A stretch of 64,000 nucleotides of DNA from Melieria omissa (taxonomy: Eukaryota > Arthropoda > Insecta > Diptera > Ulidiidae), in the NCBI GenBank assembly GCA_963971225.1, contig OZ020267.1, forward strand, positions 96,523,648 through 96,587,647. The letters are read 5' to 3'. Positions 12,777 through 22,152 of this stretch are shown one piece after another. Made by a program: the position numbers and the translations under genes. Within the stretch, counting starts at the first letter, position 1; each line of letters opens with the position of its first letter. The notes below the pieces were generated by a model. It did not search any database. It saw only the letters and a program-made list of their open reading frames with translations, and was not told the DNA's origin.

Positions 12777-12966
12777 CAGGGACGGACGCAGAAAAAAATT
12801 TTGGGGGGGGTCCGATCGAAAAATTTGGATAATTAAACAGTTGTGTTTGACAAACTTAATATTTATAACTTATGATTGTTCATTGAATCGCGTGTTGATT
12901 GGCGGTTTGCGAGTTTTATTTTCCAAAAAATAAACACAAGACAAAATCAATTTTTGGGTAAAAGTA

Positions 12967-14255
12967 ACACTTCGTTCAATAATGTGTGTGACTGACACAT
13001 AGATGGCGGCACTAATACTAAATCAATATTTTTTTCGAAATTGTGAACCTTTTTAGGCTTAATGTCAAAATTATATGTCAATCCGACCATTAGTTTACAA
13101 GTTACAGTGCTTTAAGTGACACTACTTTTGAGTTTTAAAAAAAAATGAATTCAAAGCAATTCCGTGTGCTGATTTATCATTGTTTTTTAATGAAAAAAAA
13201 TACTGTTCAATGCCAGGAATGGCTTGAAAAACATTATTCGGACTCTGCTCCATCAAAAAGAACCATTTGTTATTGGTATGCCGAATTCAAACGTGGTCGT
13301 ACAGACACCGATGACATTCCATCTACTGGACGGCCAAATGACGCTGTTATTCCGGAAAACGTTGAAAAAACACTGAAAATCATTATGTCCGACCGTAAAG
13401 TGAAAGTGGGGGAGATTGCTGACATTCTAAAGATATCAGCAGGCAGTGTACACACCATAATACAAGAACATTTGGTTATGAAAAAGGTGTTTTCGAAATG
13501 GGTGCCGCGTTTGCTCACACCGGAGCAAAAACAACGAATCGATGATTCAAAGAGCTGTTTGGACATGTTTACGCGCAACAAGTCGGAGTTTTTGCGTCGG
13601 TACATCACAATGGATGAAACATGGATCCACCATTTCACTCCAGAGTCAAATCGGCAGTCTGCTGAGTGGCATGCAACCGGTGAAAGCCGCCCAAAGCGTC
13701 CAAAGGCACAAACATCGGCTGGCAAGGTTATGGCGTCAGTATTTTGGGATGTGCACGAAATAATATTCATCGACTATCTTGAGAAAGGGAAAACAATCAA
13801 TAGCGACTATTATATAGCGTTGTTGGAACGTTTGAAAGAAGAAATCGCGATTAAGCGGCCCCATATGAAGAAGAAAAAAGTGTTGTTTCACCAAGACAAT
13901 GCACCGTGTCACAAGTCGATGAAAACGATGGCAAAAATGCATGAATTGGGCCTCGAATTGCTTCCTCATCCCCCGTATTCTCCAGATTTGGCCCCCAGCG
14001 ACTACTGGCTCTTCGCAGACCTCAAAAAGATGCTCCGTGGTAAGAGATTTGGCTCAAATGATGAAGTAATCGCCGAAACTAACGCCTATTTTGAAGGCAA
14101 AGAAAAATCGTTCTACAAAGGCGGTATCGAAAGATTGGAAAAGCGTTGGAATGATTGTATCTCCCTAAAAGGGGACTATGTTGATGAATAAAAACGAATT
14201 TTGGCAAAAAAATGTGTTTTAATTAGTTAGTCACACACATTATTGAACGAAGTGT
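12967..14255 (+). mobile_element. Complete irritans-type mariner element, 1289 bp
   Basis: Perfect 27-bp terminal inverted repeats (12967-12993 and 14229-14255, beginning ACACTTCGTTCAATAATG) are flanked on both sides by TA (12965-12966 and 14256-14257). The only gene is the 348-codon transposase. About 150 bp of 5' leader and only a short 3' trailer separate the frame from the repeats, the usual compact mariner layout. Undamaged ends plus an open frame indicate a young insertion that may still be active. It sits inside the hAT element and is therefore younger than it. Confidence 0.96.
13145..14191 (+). CDS. Mariner transposase, irritans (Himar-like) type, apparently intact
   Basis: An uninterrupted 348-residue protein starts at ATG and ends in TAA, the same length as Himar1-type transposases. 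It would catalyse cut-and-paste transposition of this element into TA sites in the nucleus. The N-terminal part (about residues 1-120) has the two helix-turn-helix DNA-binding region of the family, followed by the WVP linker motif (residues 119-121). The catalytic DDE/D core has D157 in MDETW, D251 in FHQDNAPCH and D286 in SPDLAPSDYW, with 34 residues between the last two (D34D). I chose the first ATG because FRVLIYHCF follows it as expected for the family N-terminus. All key residues are present and no stop or frameshift is seen. Activity is inferred, not shown. Confidence 0.96.
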   Translation: MNSKQFRVLIYHCFLMKKNTVQCQEWLEKHYSDSAPSKRTICYWYAEFKRGRTDTDDIPSTGRPNDAVIPENVEKTLKIIMSDRKVKVGEIADILKISAGSVHTIIQEHLVMKKVFSKWVPRLLTPEQKQRIDDSKSCLDMFTRNKSEFLRRYITMDETWIHHFTPESNRQSAEWHATGESRPKRPKAQTSAGKVMASVFWDVHEIIFIDYLEKGKTINSDYYIALLERLKEEIAIKRPHMKKKKVLFHQDNAPCHKSMKTMAKMHELGLELLPHPPYSPDLAPSDYWLFADLKKMLRGKRFGSNDEVIAETNAYFEGKEKSFYKGGIERLEKRWNDCISLKGDYVDE

Positions 14256-14339
14256 TAGCTAAAAATAGTGATCATAATTAAAAAAAAATTTATTTTCAGT
14301 CAATTGGAATTTCATTTAACGTTATAATATTTTATAATA

Positions 14340-15080
14340 CCAGGTATGCGCCTATGAAACCGGTAACGACATCTAGCGGTAAATAGCCGAATATTTATAA
14401 ACTTCGGAACCGTACCAAATGTCATGTTTAGTTCTTCTGTCATATGTCAACAATATTCAGTTCACAATTTGTGAAGTTTCATCCAACAACGCATTGTTTG
14501 ACGCTCCGGAAAATGTCGGATTACGTGCCTACAAATTACGATTTGCGGACACAGTTAATTTTGTGTTACCATTTGAAGAAAAACACCTTCTAAAACCTGG
14601 TGAAACGGTTAACGGTGAACGTTACCAACAACAATTGGCCGATTTGAACCGTGCTGTACGCCAAAAACGCCCAGAATATGAAGCCAGGCAACACAAAGTG
14701 ATTTTCCTCGATGACAACGCACCACCACACCGCACTAGAGCCACCAAAGAATTGGTTGCATCGTACAACTGGGAAGCTATTGCTCATGCGGCTTACTCAC
14801 CAGACTTGGCGCCTTCGGATTATCACATGTTCGCATCGATGGGCCACGCATTAACGGAACAGCGCTTCAATTCTCACGCAGAAGCCAAAAAATGGATCGA
14901 TGATTGGTTTCAGGCAAAAGACGAAACATTTTTTTGGCGAGGCATCCATAAATTGCCTGAGAGATGGGAAAAATGTGTAGCTAGCGATGGCCATTACTTT
15001 GAAGAATAAAATTGTAATCATTTCCTCACAATAAACGTGTTTTTTCAAAAATAATTACCGGTTTCATAGGCGCATACTGG
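14340..15080 (+). mobile_element. Internally deleted mariner, 741 bp, second insertion in the hAT
   Basis: The ends form inverted repeats of about 26 bp, beginning CCAGGTATGCGCC on the left and CCAGTATGCGCC on the right and differing by one base gap. They are flanked by TA (14338-14339 and 15081-15082). Only the 3' part of the transposase remains, fused near the left end to about 170 bp of leader and other sequence, so the element lost roughly 500 bp internally. Its terminal repeats differ completely from those of the neighbouring irritans mariner, so this is a different lineage and not a duplicate. Confidence 0.93.
14494..15009 (+). pseudogene. C-terminal part of a mariner transposase (deleted N-terminus)
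   Basis: The frame reads through LRAYKLRFADTVNF, then ETVNGERYQQQLADLNRAVR, FLDDNAPPHR, AAYSPDLAPSDYHMF, WIDDWFQAKDETFF, and LPERWEKCVASDGHYFEE before TAA. The second and third catalytic aspartates are present with D34D spacing. The DNA-binding region and the first catalytic Asp (expected in a TGDEKW-like motif) have been deleted. The open frame extends upstream to about 14419, but that part is leader sequence without an ATG. The protein cannot be catalytic. Within its retained part the frame is clean, so the internal deletion may be recent. AATAAA lies just after the stop. Confidence 0.88.
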
Positions 15081-15167
15081 TATAAGAAGCATTAATTGAC
15101 AGTACACGAATCAAAGGATGAAATTGCAATACATATGATTTACTGCCTTTAATATTAGGCAGAGTAT

Positions 15168-15440
15168 TTACAGAGTGATGTCAATTCTTCTTGTTCTTTT
15201 TGCGAGAATATCCAGAATTTGATCACTGGTAACATTCACATCTCTGTGAAAGTTAAGAAGCGCCAGTCCATTCAGTCGTTCCTCTCCATTCCGGTTGCGC
15301 AAGTAAGTTTTTAACCTTCGCAAAGTGGAGAAGGACCGTTCACTAGAGGCAACTGTGACCGGTAGTGTCCCACAAATTTGAAAAAGCCTGTATATCTGGC
15401 TGTAAAATCTTCTATTGCAAACGTTTTGTGACTTTTTCTG
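15168..15440 (-). pseudogene. hAT transposase C-terminal (hATC dimerisation) segment
   Basis: Read on the minus strand, 90 codons are open down to TAA at 15168-15170. They encode FYSQIYRLFQICGTLP, then VTVASSERSFSTLRRLKTYL, then RNRNGEERLNGLALLNFHRD and a basic tail. The SERSFSTLRRLKTYLR and LNGLALL motifs are hallmarks of the hAT C-terminal dimerisation domain. Upstream the frame meets TGA (complement of 15441-15443), and the catalytic core and zinc-finger region are absent. It is the remains of the parent hAT element's own transposase, with the element oriented right to left. A separate host gene is unlikely because it lies between the element's ends. Confidence 0.88.
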
Positions 15441-15763
15441 TCAAACTGTCAAAAAATAAACAAACGAAAAATGCATCTTTCTCGCACTACAGTAGGTTGC
15501 GAGTCGTCTAACGATAGTACTATTAATACATGTGGCATGATAATAACACTCAATTACTACTGTGATCTTGACCAGAAAAGTTGTGAAAATAAACTGAAAA
15601 TTACGAAATAAAGTGGAATGAATCATATTTGTAATGTACCAACTTGTGATGTGGATTTAGTTTATGCGGTTGAAAGACCGTGTGCTGTAAGGGGTTTTGA
15701 AAAAGTCTGAGATTTCGGGGGGGGGTCCGGACCCCCCGGACCACCCCCCTGCGTCCGTCCCTG

Positions 15764-15771
15764 GCCCCAAT
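15764..15771. repeat. hAT target-site duplication, right copy
   Basis: GCCCCAAT, identical to 12769-12776. Confidence 0.93.
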
Positions 15772-18700
15772 GTTTTTCAGTCTCGGTCGGTGCATTCTTG
15801 AATAAGCAGAATTGTTATATAGAGAGGAAGTAAGAATCAAATGCGTTCTGGAATTTCAGTACCTGTTGTACATTTTGGCTGGTTCTCTCATAATTTAGAG
15901 AATGTCAAAGTACCCACAATTACTGTCAATTCTCAGAGATACAGCAAAGCAAATCGGATCCATTAAGAACTACGCAAAAATAGCTCATTCCCTGAGATTC
16001 CTGAGATATTCCTCGCAATTTGGCATCACTGCCTTGTTTTTTATACACAATCGGCGTGAGGTTTACTGTATATGAAAACATTTTTATCGTCAACATTTGT
16101 GCGTTTGTTTTGTTTGCTATTTTCTGCGGTCTTTCTACTGATAACTCGCCTCGCTCTTTGCACATTTTTATCAACGTTTCTATTTTTGTTTTTTGCTATG
16201 TTTTCATTTTATGAATAATGGCCGCTGAAAGTATGGAACTTTGATGTGGCTGTGGCGTAACGGGTAGTTGGTTGACGTTGGGGCGCGCGACACTAAACGC
16301 ACACGAAACAACGGAAGTGCAGATAAAAAATGTGCATAAAAATGAAGCCATTTTCAAATGATCGGACGTGAGCGAGTGGGAGCGGAGCAAGGTTAGGGCG
16401 AAGGCAAAGATGTCGAGTGTGAAATTTGGGAGAAGTTTGCAGGCTAATGGGAATTTGCAGTTTTTATATGGAAACGCTTTGTAAACAACGGAAAATGGTA
16501 AGGAAACATTGGTATTGGTTTCTTGCTTTATCTCCTTCTTTGTTTCTTTTTTTCTGTGGTATGATGTATGGCGTGGATGTGGCGTTGATGGGTTTTGATG
16601 AATTGATATAAGATTTGGATGAATTTGATGGATTGTTGCTGGGCTGAATGAATGAATATTTGATTAAAGATTGCAATCACTTTTCGGCAGTTAATGGAGA
16701 TATTCTTAGAAAAAATGCTGGAATTTTTTATATCAAGTCTTTTGATATAAAAAGGAGGAAGAAAGACGGCTGAATGTACAGTTGGCAGAGAAAAAGAAAT
16801 ATTGTACGCTTTAGAGTGAGAAAGAGAACGAGACGATGGTTTAGTAGGAATGACAAATTATACAAAAAAGTTTATTAAAACAGAGACAAATTAAAAAAAC
16901 AAAAATATAACTACAAAGTTTTTCTTACATAAGTCATCAGCAATAAACAAAGTAAACAAAATTGTGAACCACTTCATTTGCAAATATGTAAAAAAAAATC
17001 AAAACAATCCATTTCCAACTGCAACCGTTATTACGAAAACAAATGACAAGAAAAATGCATGCGAAATGAAGCGAAATCAATGGAAACGATGCATACAGAG
17101 TAGAATAGCGGCATTCACGACCTATGAGAAGTGCTCAACGGATAAGATAACCACAAAATTAAACTATTTAAACTCAGCTAATGGAAAAAACAGAATAATA
17201 CTATTTAAACTCAGCTAGTGAAAACAAAATTTTACGACTTCAAAGCATTTGTAGCATTTATGTAAACAATTATAAAGCAAATTTACAAAACTTACCAAAA
17301 ACATTGGAATTTTGAATTTTGAATTGAAGAAACAGCAAACAATCAGCCTTTTTTCGTTTTCTTTTAAAGTTAAATACATCAATTTGAAAAACTATTTTAC
17401 ACTAATAAAGGGTCGCCAATAGAGATTTTGAAGCAACGGTTCAAGATATCAATGACGTTTAAATGTCAAAATATTAAGTGTAGTTTGACATTTCATCCAA
17501 AAATTAATACAGGATAAAAATAAACATGAAACATTAAGAAACATTAACAAAAGTTTATCAAATAACGAACATTTAAAAAATTTTAGTACCAATAATTCAT
17601 TATTAATTATGTAGTCTTGAATTCATCAAACAGCGCCATTTGTCATAGATAGTGAATGCCGCTCTTGTCACGAAGGTTGGCGCGTTTGAAATGCGTTGGA
17701 GCAGGGCGTTTGCATGCTTCAGCGGGCAGATGCAGAACAGGAATTTGTGCTTTTGTTTGAAAGGGAAGTGGAGTGGAGTAGACAGAACGTTGCGTGGGCT
17801 TCAGTGATTGTAACCCTCAAATGCATGAATTATTTTCTTGTATGTTGAATAAACATCGTTGTTATTTGTAGCACACACTTTTAGTAGAAAGGCACATTGA
17901 AAAAATCTCCATTAAATACTGCAAAGAATTTTTGCGGGTTTAATTTCAAGTTGGGCCAAAAGAAAGCAAAGATAATAGATTAAAAAAAAAACAAGAATGA
18001 AATAAGAAAGGAATGGAACTCCGAATCACACTGCACGGTCATTATTTTCAGATATTCTTTTGACGTCTGTATCATTTCTATTGATTTGCATTGAAGTGCT
18101 GTGTGTTCCGTTATGAAAACTTTTGTTTGCCCTTTGCAAAATTCACTTCACTTCGTTCTTTCAAATAAAAATGCAGTGGACAAACCGCAAAGTGCACAAG
18201 GGCCAAAGTCACTAGTCAAGTCGAAGGCGGACTGGGAAAAGCAAAAACACACTCTCAGCAAACCACAGAATTCAATTTAGCAAAAGATACGTTGTGCAAA
18301 ATTCAAATCGTTTTGCGGTCAACACATAAAATAAAGACACCGCATACAGCAAATACATGGAAAAATATGCAGCACAACTGGCCAAAATTGCAGGAAAAGA
18401 AAATTAAGACGTAGTGCTGAACGAACGCATAATTGCATTTGCATGTAAAAGTGTGATTTAAATTTAGCTTCGAACGAAAAGTAATACACATGGTGCTAGA
18501 AATAGTCCAAAGAGATATATTTACATTCGTTCATGCATACGTAGAGGAAATACAGAATTTAGTTTTCATAGAAAAATGTGTGAGTAGAACGAATTGTAAT
18601 AAAAACAAAATGAAACCGAAGCATTGAGAAATGAGAACAACTTTGTTAAGGAATTCTAAAAAAAAATGCAGTTGAAATGAATATTTAATAAAAAAAATTA

Positions 18701-19000
18701 CACTGAATTGTAAATGAAATCAACTTAAGAATAAGAAACAAAAATTTGCGAAAATGACTTAAAATAGTAACCAAGTAAGAATGATTCAATCAATTGCAAC
18801 CGACTTATGCATTAATTTGATTAAAAATTAATTTAGAGTTACACCTTATTCGAGTCGTGAACATCCAAAAACTAGTTTGTTTTAGTACGAATCAATAATT
18901 TAATATTTGATGAAATATTTTTAGGTCTAAAGGTTTAAAAACAATTTAAGAAATAGGGTGCTTTCACTATTAAAATAGTTGCCACAATATGTTTTGTTGT
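15772..19000. other. Non-coding A+T-rich DNA
   Basis: No gene or transposon end is recognised over about 3.2 kb. The short frames have no recognisable domain. Confidence 0.5.
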
Positions 19001-19193
19001 CAGTGTTCCCAATACATCTTCTACTTCGTTATGCAACAATCTCCCAAAAATTCACTAAGGATCCGAAAAGTTCCCTAACATGAAATGTAAAGCTCCTAAA
19101 CTTTCTCCTTAACAATTTTTCCTCCTAAAAATTCTTTTTAAAGGTCGAGAATCACCTAAATCTAGGATAAAATCTCCTGATCTGCCAACACTG
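19001..19193. mobile_element. Candidate small hAT-like MITE (193 bp)
   Basis: The segment begins CAGTGTTCCC and ends with the reverse complement of CAGTGTTGGC. A CAGTGTT start is common among hAT MITEs. The interior has several near-copies of CTCCTAAA and similar words. No clean 8-bp duplication flanks it (TTGT occurs on both sides), so the assignment is tentative. Confidence 0.4.
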
Positions 19194-19356
19194 TTGTACT
19201 CTGCATGCCGCTTGTTCTGTTCCTGTCATATACGAACAAATTGACACTACTGCGAAACGACCCACAGGCTTTTCGAGTATTCAAGAAAGAAATTTTTCAG
19301 TACCTTCCGCGTTGTTGATATTAGTTATGACTAATTATATGTTGAGTTATGGTGAT

Positions 19357-19784
19357 ATTAGTTAGGGTCAGGATTTCCATGCAATGCATATTATTTCTGG
19401 GAATGTTCTCAACAAAATGAATAAACTATCGTTCCATATCAGAAATGTTCAATTGTTAGTGCATATTTCGCTTTAAATGATTTGGCATATTTGCATTAGA
19501 ATGCATATTTTAGCATATTAAAATTTTTCTTTTGTTTCTTATATATTTAAGTATTAAAACTCAAGAAATGAATTAATTGCAAATTTGTGAGTCACTCTGT
19601 GATTCTACCTCTGCAACAAAGGTTTGGTTGTTATTGAATTCTATGTGTCATCAATAAACTTTTACGAAACATTTTATTTGCATATTTTGCCAATTTCACA
19701 TGCATATTTTCCCAATTTTGTTAGCATATTATATGCGCATATTTTTCATATTTTAGTGCATGAAAATCCGAACCCTACTAATGA
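19357..19784. mobile_element. Inverted-repeat element rich in GCATATT motifs
   Basis: The left end (TAGGGTCAGGATTTCCATGC, 19363-19382) and the reverse complement of the right end (TAGGGTTCGGATTTTCATGC, ending at 19777) match at 17 of 20 positions. A further ATTAGT extends both sides. Inside are about ten GCATATT or CATATT words clustered near both ends, as expected for subterminal transposase-binding repeats. No reading frame is present. It is probably a non-autonomous DNA transposon, perhaps hAT given the YAGGG start, but a target duplication is not clear. Confidence 0.6.
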
Positions 19785-19803
19785 CTTTTGAATGCGAATC
19801 GAA

Positions 19804-19965
19804 TACGATTACAAGTTGTATGAGGTGTTTAATGACCTGGAAGTAGCAGAATGAATCAACATTCAGCAGCTGCACTGACTTGGACATGTCATCCGCTTGG
19901 ACAATGAGAAGACGCGCAAACCCGAGGCGTTTGGAAAAAGGTTTTGTGGGAATTCACAGCCCGGT
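19804..19965 (+). pseudogene. LINE reverse-transcriptase C-terminal remnant
   Basis: The translation reads YDYKLYEVFNDLEVAE, stop, INIQQLH, stop, LGHVIRLDNEKTRK, EAFGKRF. The order ELYxLF-ND, INIQ-LRWLGHVxRM and R-F matches the tail of many insect LINE polyproteins after the reverse-transcriptase domain. Both stops are TGA at positions where Arg (CGA) and Trp (TGG) are expected, single-base decay. The fragment is short and dead. Confidence 0.65.
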
Positions 19966-19984
19966 CACAGCTTTTTGTGGGCAG

Positions 19985-21266
19985 TTAAGTAAATAATGGA
20001 AAAGTCAAAAATAATGATTACATAACAAATAAGAAAAACATTCGACTGCGTCTTGTTTCAAAACCACTGACTGTAGTCGTGCCATTCATGATAAAAACAC
20101 GCTCAGCACAAAGCGATAAGCTATCAACACATGCAAATATGGCAACGCCGCGTGTCCGCATTCTTAATTCGTTATCCAAAGTCGCTGTGAGCGCCGCTGC
20201 TGCCGCACAACGAAAACTGAGGGCTGACTGAATCAGTGGACAAACGAACGGCCCGCTGCAGAAGTCGTTTGTCAGTAGTTGACTTGAACGCAGTGTATAT
20301 GTACATATGTAGTTATGTACCATTTTCGTCTTTGTATGTATGTGTGGATGTGGAGATAATGCTGCCCATATTTACTTTCACATAATGAGCGCGCATAATC
20401 CACTGTTTGCGCGGCCCCAAACAAAGACTATACATTTAAATTTGAAATAAAACGTGTAAAAATTAACAAAACATTAAAAAAAAATCATTAAAAACGAGTG
20501 AAACGTGAGAAAAAGCGATTCGCATTTTTCGAGTACACACTCACTTTTGCTTTTAATTACATCACAATTCGGCGGACAGGCAAAATTTCTCGAAGCAAAA
20601 ATGCCACACAAACACTTTCGATAAACGCTGCTGCCAAATGTCAACAAAAAGTGGGGTAAGAGTTTGACTGAATGATTGAATAATTGAACGCGTGTGTGCA
20701 GTGCGCATAATTGGAGTAAGGTTTCGATGACTGTCATGTCCAGGCAATGGTCTTTTGCTTACTTTGCGAATTGCAAGCAATACGAATTGCGTAATCGTGA
20801 GGCGTGTTGTTGCATCAATCCACATACATACATATGTGTACTTGAACTCATAAATATGTTAATTTTTGTATATTTGTTTTGCCATTTCTGATGAAGCATG
20901 AATGGGTTTAAAGCAACGAGTTTTAAAATTGAAGCTGAAAGTGTTTAGTTTGTAATTCAAGTCAAATTGCCTTCAAAGATCAGCAAACCAACAAACCAAA
21001 TAATGTTTGTGCAATATTTGCAAGCTTTTGAAATCTACATATTGCATGAAGGTAAAGGTAAAGTTACAAGTAGGCGACTGCAATAACAAATATATGTAAC
21101 TTGGACTTAAAAAACCCATTGAGAAGATATCAAGGTTTACGCTGTGGGCCCCAATTTCCCTTTTTTGTGGTAAAACAAAGACACAAAGCTAAACTAGGTA
21201 AGCTGCCTGAGCTGCCAGGTCAGCCTAACCTGAGCCAGTTTAAGTTCTGTTTATGAAACTTATTAG
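19985..21266. other. Non-coding DNA
   Basis: No gene is recognised. A G+C-richer patch around 20130-20290 could be host regulatory or leader sequence, but no promoter element is secure. Confidence 0.45.
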
Positions 21267-21411
21267 TGGAGTTCACTCTTCTTAGCATTTTAGCTGTAAA
21301 ATTGCTATCGTAGAAATTTTTGAATTTTCGCAATGTCTTCGAAAGCAATTGTAGCGACACATTGCTGCGGTAGCAACTTTACACCTAAAACGCTATGAAT
21401 AGTGAACTACA
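21267..21411. mobile_element. Foldback MITE of 145 bp
   Basis: The left arm (21267 to about 21315) and the reverse complement of the right arm (about 21363-21411) align over nearly 50 bp with roughly nine mismatches, both containing AGTTCACT, TAGC, TTTTAG and TGTAAA. The arms flank a loop of about 45 bp, so the whole unit is a hairpin. It has no coding capacity. Family unknown. Confidence 0.7.
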
Positions 21412-22074
21412 TTTTTGATGTTTAAAACCATGATTTAGTTAATTTCTCCAAAACATCGATAGAATAGTAAAATAATTCCAAATCAAAACAAAGACAGAAG
21501 CTATCATCTAAACAGCTTAACAGAACTATAAGCTATCATAAGCAATACTAAGAATTTTTATTTTTCTGACAGCCAAGAAACTATCAATGCTTTAAAAAAC
21601 GAATGCTCTAAAAAACGAAATTAAGCCAGTATGGGACTGTCCAGAGAAGCTTAATTTCATTGGAACTATAGTGAAATAATTCAAGTGAACCAGTTAGAAT
21701 GATTGCCTCTGTTTTGTATGACACAAAGAAAGAATTCTTCAAAAATTATTGGCCATTTATGTTATGCTAAAAAAAATCAACCCTGAATAATACACAATAG
21801 TAATGTTGGGTTTTCAAACAAAATTTAAAAAGCACTAGAAAATTCTAAGAAATCATGGTAGAGTAGGAACTAATTGCAAAAAACTCTATTTAAGTGTGAG
21901 CTGCACTTCAATGAATAAGAGAACGAATTGAGGGGTGTTGGGTGTATAAAATAGAGAAACTCGTTGACAAAATATTTGTCATGTTTTTTTTGTCTTTCTA
22001 TGAAGAAATATGAAGCCGTGTCAAAATCAAGCCTGCTCTCTACTGTGATCAGAACTAGGATCTAAATTTATTTG

Positions 22075-22152
22075 TGCTGGATCCCAGAACATGTAGAGTT
22101 CACAAGGAATCAAGCAGCGTAAAGTTTTGCTACAGAGGCAGCTGAAACTTCT
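22075..22152 (+). pseudogene. Fragment resembling a LINE RNase H domain
   Basis: One frame reads CWIPEHVEFTRNQAA, stop, SFATEAAETSL. This resembles the WVPGHxGIxGNExADxLA region that ends RNase H domains of I, R1 and jockey-like LINEs. It is very short and carries a stop, so the call is tentative. Confidence 0.45.

Larger units (their letters stand above)
12777..15763 (-). mobile_element. Deleted hAT transposon containing two nested mariners
   Basis: Both ends carry the inverted repeat CAGGGACGGACGCAG (12777-12791 and 15749-15763), followed on each side by runs of G or C and a TCCG motif. The element is flanked by an identical 8-bp target duplication. Without the two inserted mariners and their TA duplications, about 950 bp of hAT remain. 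That is far short of an autonomous element, so most of the transposase gene has been lost. The surviving coding piece lies on the minus strand at 15168-15440, so the element is annotated on that strand. The C-terminal sequence resembles hAT transposases often annotated as zinc-finger MYM-type protein 1-like; this affiliation is from memory of the family. Confidence 0.92.

Noticed and set aside
13270..13770. 166-codon minus-strand frame
   Set aside because: It is antisense to the intact mariner transposase and has no independent support.
20230..20330. Core promoter suggested by a TCAGT initiator-like word
   Set aside because: The motif is short and common, no downstream promoter element or transcript is evident, and no gene follows.
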